A stretch of 64,000 bases of DNA from Chryseobacterium sp. (GTDB lineage: Bacteria > Bacteroidota > Bacteroidia > Flavobacteriales > Weeksellaceae): assembly GCA_018260475.1 (NCBI GenBank), contig JAGLBA010000012.1, positions 1 to 64,000 on the forward strand. The letters run 5' to 3'. Shown here one piece after another: positions 44,844 to 54,421 of the stretch (its first letter is position 1; each line of letters starts with the position of its first letter). A program made the position numbers and the translations under genes. The notes under the pieces are model-generated. The model searched no databases. It saw only the letters and a program-made list of their open reading frames with translations, and had not been told where the DNA came from.

Positions 44844-47336
44844 ATGAATTATTTTAAAATCAGTGTAGTGTTCTTCTTGGGAATCTCCTCAGCGACTTTC
44901 GCGCAGGAAACGGAAGACAGAGAAAAACAAATGGAGGAGGTAGTAATGGTTGGTACCCGCGTGGCACCGAGGACTTCGGTGGATACTCCATTACCTATTG
45001 ATGCGGTGGATGCGAGCGTTCTTCAAAGTTCCGGGCAGCCAACTATGGACAGGGCTCTGCAGTACAAAATCCCCTCCTTCAACTCTACTAGTGTAGCGGT
45101 ACAGGATGCTACATCTCTTATGGATCCGTTCGAGATTCGTAATATGGGAGCATCCAGAACTTTGGTTCTCATTAATGGAAAAAGAAAAAACACCTCTGCC
45201 CTCATGTTCATTCAGAACACTATCGGTAAGGGTGAATCTGGTGCAGACCTTTCTGCTATCCCAAATATAGCCATCAAAAAAGTGGAAATTCTGCGTGATG
45301 GTGCTTCTGCACAGTATGGCTCCGATGCGATTGCTGGCGTTATAAATGTGATTTTAAAAGATAAAGTGGCCTTCACAGAAGTAAATTCCTCTCTATCGTT
45401 ATTTAGTTCTGGCGATGGATTTGGGCAAAATGTTAGCGCAATCTCCGGAGCTACTTTTGATAAAGGTGGTTTCGTAACCGTTGCAGCAGGCTTTATGCAC
45501 AATGATTACGCAACACGAAGTGGTAAAGTAAACACCTATTGGGAAGCGCAAACATTCGGAGCTACCGAAGCAGAAGTTGCTGCATATCTAGCAAAGTATC
45601 CGGACGCGAACAACAAGAATGTGATGCCAAAGAAAACCGCAATTAACGTGATGATCAACGGAGCAATGCCTGTCGGTGAAAATTCTAAACTATATGCCAA
45701 CGCTGCGTATGTGATGAAAAATGTGAATTCATACGCGAACCACCGTCCTTCATATTGGAAAAAAGATCCATATAAATTATTGCATTCTGACGACGCCAGC
45801 TATATCGGATTCACACCCACATTTGAGGGCGATTTATCTGACTATAATGCAACTGTAGGACTACAAACCAAGGCAGGGAATGACTGGAAAGTTGATTTAA
45901 GCAGCACCATCGGTGGTAGCAATGTGCTTTACACCGTGGGAAATACCTACAACCAGGATCTTGGTAAGGACAGCCCAATCAGCTTCAAGCCAGGGGGTTA
46001 TAAGTTCAACCATTTTGTTGGAAATATCGATATAAACAAAAGATTCAGCGATTTCTTTGCCTTAGGATTTGGAACCGAAGTAAGAAAAGAAACTTTTGAA
46101 ATTCTTGCAGGTGATGAAGCTTCTTATGCTGGTGGTGGAGCAATTTCTTTCCCGGGAATGGATAAAAGAAATGCTGGCACATTCTCACGATATAATTTAG
46201 GAGGGTACCTAGATACCTCATTTGATTTCTCAGAAAATAGCCTTCTAAATGCCACGGTGCGTTTTGAAAATTACTCTGATTTCGGTAATGCTATGGTAGG
46301 AAAACTATCCTTCCGCCAAAAACTAAGTGGCGATAAATTAATCGCGAGAGCCTCTGCTTCTACAGGATTTAAGGCGCCTTCTCTGCACCAGTTGACACTA
46401 TCTATCAACCAGGCTACCTTTTCTAACGGAACAGTAAATATTGAAGGTTTATTTAATAATTCTTCTAAGGAGGCACGCGGGTTCGGTATTCCTGCTTTGA
46501 AACCAGAAAAATCTCTGAACTTCACTGCCGGTTTGGGATCTCAGCCTACAAAGAATATATCTGTAACGGTAGATTATTACTACATCCGCGTGAATGATAG
46601 AGTATTGCTAAGTTCTCGTATTCCAATTACACCCGCTTTGAAAACGCTAGTTCCTAATGCTACATCTGCTTCTTTCTTCATAAATGGTATCAACACCGTA
46701 ACCCAAGGTGTGGATGTGGTACTCAACTTGAAAAACCTTATGATTGGCTCAGGAAAATTTGGGGTAAATCTAGCAGGTAACTATAATAATTCCAAAATCA
46801 CCGGTGAGTCTGAAACTGGAAAGAAAATCCTTGCCGAAGTGAAGGCGAGAACAGGCGAAAATATTGTACCGTTCAACCGTATGGAAGAGGCTATAAATAC
46901 GACTTCACGCCCTGCATATAAGGCTGTTCTCGGGTTTGACTATACTGTAGGAAAACTTGCCTTCTACCTAAACAATACCTTATTCGGGAAAGCAAAATGG
47001 GTAAACGATGGCATAGACGCTGGTGCATATGCTGCTTGGAACGACCCGAACGAATCCACAATGGGCTACCTTCAGTACAAGCCAAGAGTGGTAACGGATT
47101 TGAACATCAACTACAATTTATCCAAAATGAGTTCATTATCATTAAATGTTGCCAACATCTTCAATGTACTACCGAAATGGGAATTGGTGAATGTAAGCGC
47201 TGCCGATGCCGCACCAAACGGCGCTGTGTACAATGCGATAACCTTCAATGGAAGATACCCGCAGTCAGCGTATGATTCTCAACACTTCAGCATCTTTGGA
47301 ACTCAGTTTACACTGGGATACAATGTAAAGTTTTAA
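44844..47336 (+). CDS. TonB-dependent outer-membrane receptor
   Basis: An 830-residue TonB-dependent transporter. Signal peptide MNYFKISVVFFLGISSATFA; TonB box-like EEVVMVGTR (~31-39); plug domain (~45-165) with IRNMGASRTLVLINGKRK and EILRDGASAQYGSDAIAGVINV; then a 22-strand barrel to the C-terminal aromatic FTLGYNVKF. It lacks a carboxypeptidase-like N-terminal domain and a SusD partner, so it resembles peptide, vitamin or siderophore receptors rather than SusC. It directly precedes the DPP11-like peptidase, hinting at peptide uptake. Confidence 0.92.
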   Translation: MNYFKISVVFFLGISSATFAQETEDREKQMEEVVMVGTRVAPRTSVDTPLPIDAVDASVLQSSGQPTMDRALQYKIPSFNSTSVAVQDATSLMDPFEIRNMGASRTLVLINGKRKNTSALMFIQNTIGKGESGADLSAIPNIAIKKVEILRDGASAQYGSDAIAGVINVILKDKVAFTEVNSSLSLFSSGDGFGQNVSAISGATFDKGGFVTVAAGFMHNDYATRSGKVNTYWEAQTFGATEAEVAAYLAKYPDANNKNVMPKKTAINVMINGAMPVGENSKLYANAAYVMKNVNSYANHRPSYWKKDPYKLLHSDDASYIGFTPTFEGDLSDYNATVGLQTKAGNDWKVDLSSTIGGSNVLYTVGNTYNQDLGKDSPISFKPGGYKFNHFVGNIDINKRFSDFFALGFGTEVRKETFEILAGDEASYAGGGAISFPGMDKRNAGTFSRYNLGGYLDTSFDFSENSLLNATVRFENYSDFGNAMVGKLSFRQKLSGDKLIARASASTGFKAPSLHQLTLSINQATFSNGTVNIEGLFNNSSKEARGFGIPALKPEKSLNFTAGLGSQPTKNISVTVDYYYIRVNDRVLLSSRIPITPALKTLVPNATSASFFINGINTVTQGVDVVLNLKNLMIGSGKFGVNLAGNYNNSKITGESETGKKILAEVKARTGENIVPFNRMEEAINTTSRPAYKAVLGFDYTVGKLAFYLNNTLFGKAKWVNDGIDAGAYAAWNDPNESTMGYLQYKPRVVTDLNINYNLSKMSSLSLNVANIFNVLPKWELVNVSAADAAPNGAVYNAITFNGRYPQSAYDSQHFSIFGTQFTLGYNVKF

Positions 47337-47359
47337 TTTTTATCATAATTTTTTTTATG

Positions 47360-47387
47360 AAACCGTCTCGCAAGAGGCGGTTTTTTT
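47360..47387 (+). terminator. TonB receptor terminator
   Basis: AAACCGTCTC (47360-47369) pairs with GAGGCGGTTT (47374-47383), one G-U, with a T-run following. Confidence 0.8.
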
Positions 47388-47434
47388 ATAATGCGAAACT
47401 TTTATTTTCATAAATTCGCTTAAAATAAAATTCA

Positions 47435-49582
47435 ATGTTAAAAAATAAAAATATACTACTTTCGGCGGTACTGTTGCCCGCTGCGATGGCCTTCGCTCAA
47501 CAGAATGGCGGCATGTGGATTCCGACGGAACTGAACGAAAAAGAAATGAAGGATTTGGGAATGAAGATTTCTGCAAAACAAATCTTCGACCCTACAAAAC
47601 CCAGCATAAAGGACGCCGTGGTACAATTCGATGGCGGCTGTACAGCAGAAATTATTTCTCCGAAAGGCCTCATCCTAACCAACCACCACTGCGGCTACGA
47701 CAATATCCAAAGCCACTCCACCGTAGAAAACGACTTGTTAACGAATGGTTTCTGGGCAAAAAATCCGAGCGAAGAATTACCAAATCCGGGCGTAACGGTA
47801 GATTTTATTTCTGATATTAAAGAGGTCACAGCGCAAGTCCTGGCAGGAACCAATGGCCTTGACCAAAAAGCGGCACAGGAAATCATTAACAAAAACATCG
47901 AAGAGGTAAAGGCCTCTTTAAAACCTGAAAGTTGGCAAAGAATACTGATAAAACCAGTCTATTACGGCAATAAATACTACGCTTACATCATAGAAACCTA
48001 CAAAGACATACGCCTCGTAGGTGCGCCACCGCAAAGCATCGGGAAATTCGGATCAGATACCGATAACTGGGTTTGGCCACGCCATACAGGGGATTTCTCT
48101 ATGTTTAGAATTTATGCTGATAAAAATAACCGCCCGGCGGAATATTCCAAAGACAATATCCCGTACAAACCGAAATATTTCCTGCCTATTTCAATTAAAG
48201 ACAAACAGGAGAACGACTTCACATTCGTATATGGCTTCCCAGGTAGAACCACGGAATACTTGCCTTCTATCGCTATTGAAAAAATAATGAACGATACTGA
48301 TCCGGCAAGAATCGCCGTGCGCGAAATCGCACTGAAAACTTTGGACGAAAAAATGCGTACCGATGCCGAAACACGGATAAAATACGCATCTAAATACGCA
48401 TCAGTAGCCAATTATTGGAAAAAATGGATGGGCGAAGTGGAAGGCCTGAAAAAATCCAATGCTTTGGAAAATAAAAGACTGTATGAGCAAAGCCTTGCCG
48501 CGAAAAGTCCGGAACTGAAAAATAGCCTGGACGAACTGAAACGCCTGTACACCGAACAAGCGCCCTATGCGCTAAACAATGCGTATTACACGGAACTCCT
48601 TCGCAATGCGGAAACTCTGAACCTTGCCAACCGCTTCCTGAACTACTCTGCGTCTCTGGAGCAGGGAAAAATGGATGATAAGGTTTTAGCTAAATTCAAA
48701 AACGAACTTTCTGCATTTTACAAAGATTACAGCGGGGAATTGGATGCGAAAGTGACTGCAAAACTACTCGCCTTGTATGCCAACAAAGTTCCGGCGCAAT
48801 ACCTTCCCGAAGGCTTCAAACAAAACTTTAGCGATGCGAATAAGAATTTGGAAACTATTGAAAATTGGTCCATTAACTCTATCATAAGCGGTAGAAATTC
48901 CCTGAATGGCGCTACGGTTTATACCAATATCGACAATGTTTTTGCCAACCAAAATCAATTGGTTTCTATTATTAAAAAAGATCCGTTGATTTCGCTAATG
49001 GCTTCGCTGAAAGAGGCTTACCTGAAAAATGCCGATTCAAAATATACCATGCTGCAAAGTCAGATAGATGCCATACAGAAAAAATACATGGCACAACTGA
49101 TGCAGGCAGACCAAAACCGCAAATTCTTCCCAGATGCGAATTCTACCATGAGAGTAACTTATGGAAAGGTAAAAGGCAGCAATCCGCGCGATGGAGTATT
49201 TTACAAGTTTCAAACACACCTCGCGGGAGTAATGGAAAAGTATCTTCCAGGCGACTATGAATTTGATGTTCCCAAAAAACTCATCGACCTTTATAATAAA
49301 AAGGATTTTGGAATTTATAAAGATAAAACCGGCGATGTCCCGGTGGCTTTCACGGCGACCAACCATACAACTGGTGGTAATTCTGGGAGTCCGGCGTTGG
49401 ATGCATACGGAAATCTCATAGGACTCAACTTCGACAGACAATGGGAAGGCACTATGAGCGACATTAATTATGACCAAAAATATAGCCGAAATATCATGGT
49501 TGATACCAAATATATCCTGTTCGTAATCGATAAGTTCGCCGATTCCAAATGGCTCCTTAATGAAATGAAAATTGTGAAATAG
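47435..49582 (+). CDS. S46 family dipeptidyl peptidase, DPP11-like (Asp/Glu-specific)
   Basis: A 715-residue periplasmic serine exopeptidase. Signal peptide MLKNKNILLSAVLLPAAMAFA. The catalytic His is in LILTNHHCGYD (H85), the Asp lies in the DTDNWVWPRHTGDFSMFR region, and the Ser is S650 in GGNSGSPALD. Residue S650+18 is Arg (R668, in NFDRQW); in P. gingivalis DPP11 the arginine at this offset selects acidic P1 residues, whereas DPP7 has glycine. So release of Xaa-Asp/Glu dipeptides is expected. It follows the TonB receptor after a terminator. Confidence 0.9.
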   Translation: MLKNKNILLSAVLLPAAMAFAQQNGGMWIPTELNEKEMKDLGMKISAKQIFDPTKPSIKDAVVQFDGGCTAEIISPKGLILTNHHCGYDNIQSHSTVENDLLTNGFWAKNPSEELPNPGVTVDFISDIKEVTAQVLAGTNGLDQKAAQEIINKNIEEVKASLKPESWQRILIKPVYYGNKYYAYIIETYKDIRLVGAPPQSIGKFGSDTDNWVWPRHTGDFSMFRIYADKNNRPAEYSKDNIPYKPKYFLPISIKDKQENDFTFVYGFPGRTTEYLPSIAIEKIMNDTDPARIAVREIALKTLDEKMRTDAETRIKYASKYASVANYWKKWMGEVEGLKKSNALENKRLYEQSLAAKSPELKNSLDELKRLYTEQAPYALNNAYYTELLRNAETLNLANRFLNYSASLEQGKMDDKVLAKFKNELSAFYKDYSGELDAKVTAKLLALYANKVPAQYLPEGFKQNFSDANKNLETIENWSINSIISGRNSLNGATVYTNIDNVFANQNQLVSIIKKDPLISLMASLKEAYLKNADSKYTMLQSQIDAIQKKYMAQLMQADQNRKFFPDANSTMRVTYGKVKGSNPRDGVFYKFQTHLAGVMEKYLPGDYEFDVPKKLIDLYNKKDFGIYKDKTGDVPVAFTATNHTTGGNSGSPALDAYGNLIGLNFDRQWEGTMSDINYDQKYSRNIMVDTKYILFVIDKFADSKWLLNEMKIVK

Positions 49583-49627
49583 TAATTGAGATTACGGATC
49601 AGGATAAGGGAAATTTAATCATTTATA

Positions 49628-49662
49628 AAAAATAGGCTTTCCGAGATGGACAGCCTATTTTT
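49628..49662. terminator. bidirectional terminator between the S46 peptidase and alpha/beta hydrolase genes
   Basis: AAAAATAGGCT (49628-49638) pairs with AGCCTATTTTT (49652-49662); T-rich on both strands; flanking genes converge. Confidence 0.75.
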
Positions 49663-49663
49663 G

Positions 49664-50497
49664 TTAAAGTTTCTCTTTTAAAAATTCAATGATTTTATCT
49701 GTCGCTTGTTGCAAAGGTTGCGGCATTTCTGGATCCACCCAAGGTTCTTTCGCTCCAAAAGTATGCGAAGCATTTTTCACCGTGTAAAGTTCGGAATCTT
49801 TCGCCCATTGGTTTAGCAGTTGAGATTCATTATTTTTCACTGTTTCATCATCACCAGCCTCGATGATAAGCGCCGGGATTTCCAAATGCTGCGTGGCGTA
49901 TTGAATATTAAAACGTTCTTCATTAGCCTTATAATCTTCGTAAAATTGGTAGTAATGCGGCATTTGTTGGCCGGTTCTTTTATTTTCGGAGAAGAAAACG
50001 CCCTCACTTTCCCACTCTTCCAGCCGCTGATTATGCGGAAAGCGATACCCAAAATGGCTGACGCCTGCTAAAGTGACCAAAGCCTTAACCCTCTCATCTT
50101 CAAACGCTTTAATTACAGAAATACCGCCACCACGGCTATGCCCGATGATTGCCAAACGCTCCGGATCTATATTTTTTCCCTTGATAAAATGATTTATCAC
50201 AGCGTCATAATCTGATAATTCTTTGGAAAAATTATTATTTCCAAAAGCTTCCAAATCAGAAAATTCTTTTGGCGCATCCGTAGTTGTTCCGTTATGCGAA
50301 AAATTGAATTTCACAAAATAAAAACCAGCTCTGGCGATGCTATTCCCCATCATATCCCAAGCACCCCAGTCCTTATAACCTTTGTAGCCATGAGCGAATA
50401 TGACCAATGGAATGTTTTCTGCATTCGGATAAAAAGCATCTGAGAGGAAATCTCTTGTCTCAGGATTTTGTATAAGTATATTTCTTTGAATGTTCAT
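49664..50497 (-). CDS. alpha/beta hydrolase
   Basis: A 277-residue cytoplasmic hydrolase. The nucleophile elbow is GHSRGGG (Ser ~145), the oxyanion-hole segment is FAHGYKGYKDWGAW, the acid is in EAGDDETVKNNES and the histidine in NASHTFGA. The fold resembles dienelactone hydrolase/acyl-peptide esterase types. There is no signal peptide. Substrate is unknown; the pairing with the neighbouring peptidase is convergent, so not an operon. Confidence 0.8.
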   Translation of the reverse strand: MNIQRNILIQNPETRDFLSDAFYPNAENIPLVIFAHGYKGYKDWGAWDMMGNSIARAGFYFVKFNFSHNGTTTDAPKEFSDLEAFGNNNFSKELSDYDAVINHFIKGKNIDPERLAIIGHSRGGGISVIKAFEDERVKALVTLAGVSHFGYRFPHNQRLEEWESEGVFFSENKRTGQQMPHYYQFYEDYKANEERFNIQYATQHLEIPALIIEAGDDETVKNNESQLLNQWAKDSELYTVKNASHTFGAKEPWVDPEMPQPLQQATDKIIEFLKEKL

Positions 50498-50518
50498 AGT
50501 TGTGAATTTTGATAAAAT

Positions 50519-50555
50519 TAATAAAAAATCCGTCCCGAAAAAATTCGGAACGGAT
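50519..50555 (-). terminator. terminator of the stress-protein gene
   Basis: ATCCGTCCCGAA (50528-50539) pairs with TTCGGAACGGAT (50544-50555) with one mismatch; followed by Ts on the minus strand. Confidence 0.75.
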
Positions 50556-50575
50556 GATTTTTGATTAGGTTTTAA

Positions 50576-51115
50576 TTAAAGAGCGGTGTTGCCTCTATCA
50601 GAGTACCATCTGTCGTAGGTGTAACGAGCGTCTTCTTCGTTTCTTGGTTTGAAGCCCATGTATATACCACCATCCTTGATATCGTTTTCGTATCTGATAG
50701 CCTCTTCTTCAGGTACACCAGCACCAGTAAGAGCACCGATAAGACCACCTGCAGCAGCACCAGTACCTGCACCAGCAAGACCAGCGGCCAATGGACCAGC
50801 TACGATAAGACCAAGACCTGGAAGCAATACATTGGTTCCGATAGCTGCAAGAGCACCTACCAAGGCACCGATACTACCACCAATCAGGGAACCTTTACCA
50901 GCGTTTTCAGCAACTTTATCACCCAAAGCAGAATCTACATCTGTGTTAGAGAAATGACGATTTCTTGTTACATCAGACATCATAACATTCACATCAGCGT
51001 CAGAATAGCCTCTATCTCTTAAATCTTCGAAAGCTGCATCAGCCTCTTCTCTTGTCTTGAAAACTCTAGAAACATACTCTGGTCTGTACTCTGGTCTGTA
51101 CGTTTGATTTTCCAT
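50576..51115 (-). CDS. GSP17M-domain, glycine-zipper stress protein
   Basis: A 179-residue protein. The N-terminal part (YVSRVFKTREEADAAFEDLRDRGY) resembles the general-stress protein 17M domain, and the C-terminal segment FKPRNEEDARYTYDRW may repeat that fold. Between them lies a hydrophobic glycine-zipper (~75-140, GSLIGGSIGALVGALAAIG and GAAAGGLIGALTGAG). Two copies of RPEY repeat at the N-terminus. Related proteins are induced by general stress in Bacillus; here that is inference. Confidence 0.7.
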   Translation of the reverse strand: MENQTYRPEYRPEYVSRVFKTREEADAAFEDLRDRGYSDADVNVMMSDVTRNRHFSNTDVDSALGDKVAENAGKGSLIGGSIGALVGALAAIGTNVLLPGLGLIVAGPLAAGLAGAGTGAAAGGLIGALTGAGVPEEEAIRYENDIKDGGIYMGFKPRNEEDARYTYDRWYSDRGNTAL

Positions 51116-51360
51116 AATAGAATTGTTTTTTAAGGTTTGTTTAAATTTTTTCTTTAATAAACTACCTGCTTATATTCAAAAAAGATACCATACGCACAGC
51201 AATTCTTCTATTTATTAATTTTGTGATATTAATATTGATTAATTCATTGTTAATGAAAAGTTTACTTTAAGAACACTTTTTTTTTATTATGTAAAGGCTT
51301 TAAAACAAAAAAAATCTCCCAGAATTAGGAGATTTAAATTTGATAATTTACAGCGTTTCG
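51116..51360 (-). terminator. gap with terminator for the Gpx-like gene
   Basis: AAATCTCC (51312-51319) pairs with GGAGATTT (51328-51335); followed by a T-run on the minus strand. The rest of the gap is A+T-rich, and no clear TAnnTTTG box for the stress gene was found. Confidence 0.65.
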
Positions 51361-51933
51361 TTATTTTAAATACTTGGTTATGCTCTCGCTGGTTGGAGTT
51401 GTTGTACTTAAAAAACTATCAATTACGCGACCATTCTCATCCAATAAGATTTTGGTAAAGTTCCAAAGAATGGTTGTATTCTTCACACCATTCAATTCTT
51501 TTTTGGTTAAATACTTGTAAATAGGAGCAATATCATCTCCTTTTACCGATATTTTAGAAGCCATCGGGAAGGTTACACCGTAATTTTTTTGGCAAAAAGC
51601 ACCGATTTCTTCATTATTCCCCGGCTCTTGGTGACCGAAATTATCTGCAGGGAATCCCACTACCACTAGTTTGTCTTTATACTGTTGATAAAGTTTTTCC
51701 AAATCGGCATACTGTGGTGTGAAGCCACATTTAGAAGCGGTGTTTACCACAAGGATTTTTTTGCCCTTAAAATCAGCAAAATCAATAGTTTTGCCTTCTA
51801 GACTTTCTACTTTGAAATCGTGAATAGATTTCGCATTTGCCACCGTATTTTTAACGGAAGTTTCCGTTTTTTGGTTTGTGCAAGCCGAAAAGAATACACC
51901 CACAGCCAATACGGCTACTAATATTTTTTTCAT
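51361..51933 (-). CDS. glutathione-peroxidase-family lipoprotein
   Basis: A 190-residue periplasmic/outer-membrane thiol peroxidase. The signal MKKILVAVLAVGVFFSAC ends in a lipobox. The peroxidatic cysteine is in NTASKCGFTPQY (Cys, not Sec), the glutamine-bearing FPADNFGHQEPGN follows, and WNFTKILLDENG gives the Trp/Asn of the Gpx tetrad. It probably reduces peroxides with thioredoxin-like partners. ATG 51933 was chosen over the longer frame from 52011, because the extension covers the end of the upstream gene. The two genes are 4 bases apart. Confidence 0.88.
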   Translation of the reverse strand: MKKILVAVLAVGVFFSACTNQKTETSVKNTVANAKSIHDFKVESLEGKTIDFADFKGKKILVVNTASKCGFTPQYADLEKLYQQYKDKLVVVGFPADNFGHQEPGNNEEIGAFCQKNYGVTFPMASKISVKGDDIAPIYKYLTKKELNGVKNTTILWNFTKILLDENGRVIDSFLSTTTPTSESITKYLK

Positions 51934-51937
51934 ATTT

Positions 51938-52600
51938 TTAAAATTTAAATGTTTTAGGAGGAAAAGCTTTATTGATTTCGATGGAATTGACAGTGAGTAC
52001 ATAATCTCCATTTTTTTTATCCGAAGTTCCTTCTATTCTGTAAGGAAGTATAATCGAACCCACCTGCCTGTAGTCACCATAAGAAAGCGTTTCGTCTTTC
52101 TTCACTTCTTTTATAAGCATGTACTTTTTTGTATCGAAATAGTACATGGTTTTGTTCACATTTTTTGTGAGTTCTACTTTATGACAATAGATATCTCCAA
52201 TTTTTTCTTTACCTAAGTACTTGGCCTCAAAACCTTTAGATTCCCAATCAATAAAATCATTATCGAAACTTTCAGCAACATAGTTTGGGTAAATTTGAAG
52301 TTTATTGGTCGCGTAATTCATTGCATAACCATTTTTTCCATCGTATCCTTCTACTGGAACTTCTTTGTTATTTATTTTTATAACTGTTTTAGTAAGGTTT
52401 GGTCGCTGTTGGAAAATTTTAATTGCATAAGCATCATTCACTCCCAAAGTTACCTTACCTTCCATAAATACTGAGTTTAGGAGTTTCCAATTTGTAAGAC
52501 CGCCAGAATTTTCGATATTTTTATCAATAATTTCTTCCGCTGTTTGTGCGAAAATTAGTCTTGAAAGAATCAGCGCGAAGGCTAAAAATATTTTTTTCAT
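51938..52600 (-). CDS. periplasmic LolA/LppX-fold protein (outer-membrane lipoprotein-sorting-like)
   Basis: A 220-residue exported protein (signal MKKIFLAFALILSRLIFA). The segment AEEIIDKNIENSGGLTNWKLLNSVFMEGKVTL and a half-barrel of strands fit the LolA/LolB-like DUF family. YYFDTKKYMLIKEV and YGDYRQVGSIILPYRIEG are the family's later strands. It is distinct from the lolA at 24679, and leads a two-gene operon with the Gpx-like lipoprotein, so a role in oxidative-envelope stress is possible. Promoter box TATATTTG at 52650-52657. Confidence 0.7.
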   Translation of the reverse strand: MKKIFLAFALILSRLIFAQTAEEIIDKNIENSGGLTNWKLLNSVFMEGKVTLGVNDAYAIKIFQQRPNLTKTVIKINNKEVPVEGYDGKNGYAMNYATNKLQIYPNYVAESFDNDFIDWESKGFEAKYLGKEKIGDIYCHKVELTKNVNKTMYYFDTKKYMLIKEVKKDETLSYGDYRQVGSIILPYRIEGTSDKKNGDYVLTVNSIEINKAFPPKTFKF

Positions 52601-52649
52601 TAATAAAATCAGGTTGATAACGTAGGCATGCCCACAATTAAATTAAAAC

Positions 52650-52657
52650 CAAATATA
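52650..52657 (-). promoter_or_regulatory. -7 box (TATATTTG) of the LolA-like/Gpx operon
   Basis: An exact match on the minus strand, 49 bases before ATG 52600. Confidence 0.55.
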
Positions 52658-52686
52658 ACATTTTAAAATCAAATCGATATATAAGG

Positions 52687-53418
52687 TCAGATTTCGCCTA
52701 ATATTTTTTTTGCTTTTTCCAGGTCTTCCGGCACATCTATACCCACACCCACGAAATCCGTTTCCACCATTTTTATTTTCATTCCATACTCCAAATAGCG
52801 AAGACACTCGATTTTTTCAGCAATTTCTAGAGGTTTTTGCTGAAGTTGGGAGAATTTCAGCAAAGCATGTTTTCTAAAAGCATAAACGCCGATATGCCGA
52901 AAATAGTCTGTCGGTACCGAAGTTTCTCGTGCAGAAGGAATCGGCGAACGACTGAAATAAAGTGCAAAATTATTATTATCCGTGATGACTTTTACATTGT
53001 TCGGATCTGTAATTTCCTCTCGTTCTGTTATTTTTATTTTAAGTGAAGCCAAAGAAATCTCTTCATCATCGTCATGAATAAAGACAGAAATCAGTTGTTT
53101 TAGCGGTTCTTTTTTTAGGAATGGCTCATCGCCCTGCACATTTACCACAATATCGCATTCGATATTTTGAACGGCTTCCGCAATACGGTCGCTGCCAGTC
53201 TCGTGTTGTCCTGTCATAATTGCATTTCCGCCCATTTTTTTTATTTCATTAAAAATAATATCGGAATCAGTAGCTACGAACACCTCATCAAAAAGTCCTG
53301 TTTCCACTACATTTTGGTAAGTTGTGGCAATCACAGTTTTCTTACCCAGCATATGCATCAGTTTCCCGGGAAAGCGGCTCGCCTCATATCTTGCGGGTAT
53401 TACGGCTATGATTTTCAT
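52687..53418 (-). CDS. kdsB: 3-deoxy-manno-octulosonate cytidylyltransferase (CMP-KDO synthetase)
   Basis: A 243-residue cytoplasmic enzyme activating KDO for LPS core assembly. The nucleotide-binding [53 protein letters not shown] and [16 protein letters not shown] [12 protein letters not shown] motifs are all diagnostic. It sits next to the toxin-antitoxin pair but is separated from it by a 40-base gap with a tandem 12-mer. Confidence 0.96.
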   Translation of the reverse strand: MKIIAVIPARYEASRFPGKLMHMLGKKTVIATTYQNVVETGLFDEVFVATDSDIIFNEIKKMGGNAIMTGQHETGSDRIAEAVQNIECDIVVNVQGDEPFLKKEPLKQLISVFIHDDDEEISLASLKIKITEREEITDPNNVKVITDNNNFALYFSRSPIPSARETSVPTDYFRHIGVYAFRKHALLKFSQLQQKPLEIAEKIECLRYLEYGMKIKMVETDFVGVGIDVPEDLEKAKKILGEI

Positions 53419-53435
53419 ATTTTAAATTATTTCAA

Positions 53436-53459
53436 AATCCCTACTTTAATCCCTACTCT
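53436..53459 (+). repeat. tandem 12-mer between kdsB and the RES toxin gene
   Basis: AATCCCTACTTT (53436-53447) is followed at once by AATCCCTACTCT (53448-53459). The AATCCCTA unit is also present at 33688-33695, suggesting the same repeat class. Confidence 0.5.
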
Positions 53460-53926
53460 TATTTATACTTTTTTAAAATCGCTTCCAGTCTTTCGTCGGG
53501 TTCAAAATCCAAGGTAGCGATTAGCTTCACTTTTTTATATTCCTCGTGCAAAGTATTGATAACTATGTTGAAATTGTCTACCACCACAGCAGAAGGCACA
53601 CGCACTGCTAATGAGTTCTTCTCAGAAAACCAACCGTCACCAATAGTTTGGCAGACTTCATAATTTCGAAAATCCCGCCATTTTTTAGGAAGTTTTTTGG
53701 TGTCAATATCAAAAATTGTTGCATCATCCGGCAACTGAATCACCATAATTCGGAAATCTTTATTATATCCGAAACCTTTGCGGGCATACATTGTTTCCAA
53801 ATATGCCAGCGAAATACTTTCCGCTGTGTAAAGTACTTTTTTGCCCTCGCTGTTCCACCGCCCCTCCAATTCACTCGCAAAGAGCGTCTCGGAATATTTC
53901 TTATGGGCAATCCTGTAAACAAGCAT
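53459..53926 (-). CDS. RES-domain toxin of a type II toxin-antitoxin system
   Basis: A 155-residue RES protein. The family is named for conserved Arg, Glu and Ser; here Arg is in LEGRWNSEG, Glu in SLAYLETM, and Ser in VRVPSAVV. Characterised RES toxins cleave NAD+. The start ATG 53926 shares one base with the antitoxin stop (TAATG), so translation is coupled. The longer frame to 54046 lies wholly in the antitoxin gene and has no independent start signal. Confidence 0.88.
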   Translation of the reverse strand: MLVYRIAHKKYSETLFASELEGRWNSEGKKVLYTAESISLAYLETMYARKGFGYNKDFRIMVIQLPDDATIFDIDTKKLPKKWRDFRNYEVCQTIGDGWFSEKNSLAVRVPSAVVVDNFNIVINTLHEEYKKVKLIATLDFEPDERLEAILKKYK

Positions 53927-54405
53927 TATATAGGATACCCTTGTGCGATTTTCTCTACTTCTGTGGCGATGAGATCCACCCCACCGGGCGTGTTCAGGAA
54001 GTCCATGGGCTTCTCTTCGGAGTTGTAAAATGGACGCTGCAACCACAAAGAAAAATCCTCCACAGACCCAAAAATTTCCTGACCTAAATGGTAAAGATTA
54101 ATGAGTTTCAATAGGTGCTCACTGTAATTAGCATCTAATTCCTTATGCTGGTCCCGATAATTACTAATGGTTCTTGGGGAAAGATTGATGACCGAAGCCA
54201 AAGTTTTTTCGGGCATTTTAATGGTTTCCGCAAGGGAATAAAACACTTGTGTATCCACACCGGAGCGCGCCTTTTTCACTAAAGAGTAATGATCCTTGAT
54301 GATAAAATGATTCAAAGAAGGAAGACCATAACCCATGGCGGGTTCTGCAATGGTGGCGGATTTTTCTTTGGTTTTACTGTATTTTTGGGTAGTTGTTTTC
54401 ATCAT
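53926..54405 (-). CDS. Xre/MbcA/ParS-family antitoxin
   Basis: A 159-residue antitoxin cognate to the RES toxin. The N-terminal part holds a helix-turn-helix (ETIKMPEKTLASVINLSPRT, ~75-100) and the C-terminal toxin-binding domain has FSLWLQRPF and PMDFLNTPGGVDLIATEV. It neutralises the toxin and probably represses its own promoter. ATG 54405 was chosen because the -7 box TACATTTG lies at 54422-54429, making upstream ATG 54441 impossible. Two identical palindromes upstream are the probable operators. Confidence 0.88.
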   Translation of the reverse strand: MMKTTTQKYSKTKEKSATIAEPAMGYGLPSLNHFIIKDHYSLVKKARSGVDTQVFYSLAETIKMPEKTLASVINLSPRTISNYRDQHKELDANYSEHLLKLINLYHLGQEIFGSVEDFSLWLQRPFYNSEEKPMDFLNTPGGVDLIATEVEKIAQGYPI

Positions 54406-54421
54406 AAAACTATTTCTACCA

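Noticed and set aside
51934..52011. 26-residue extension of the Gpx-like frame
   Set aside because: It overlaps the previous gene's end and would bury the lipoprotein signal peptide.
53927..54046. 40-residue extension of the RES toxin frame
   Set aside because: It lies inside the antitoxin gene; ATG 53926 is coupled to the antitoxin stop and matches the family start.
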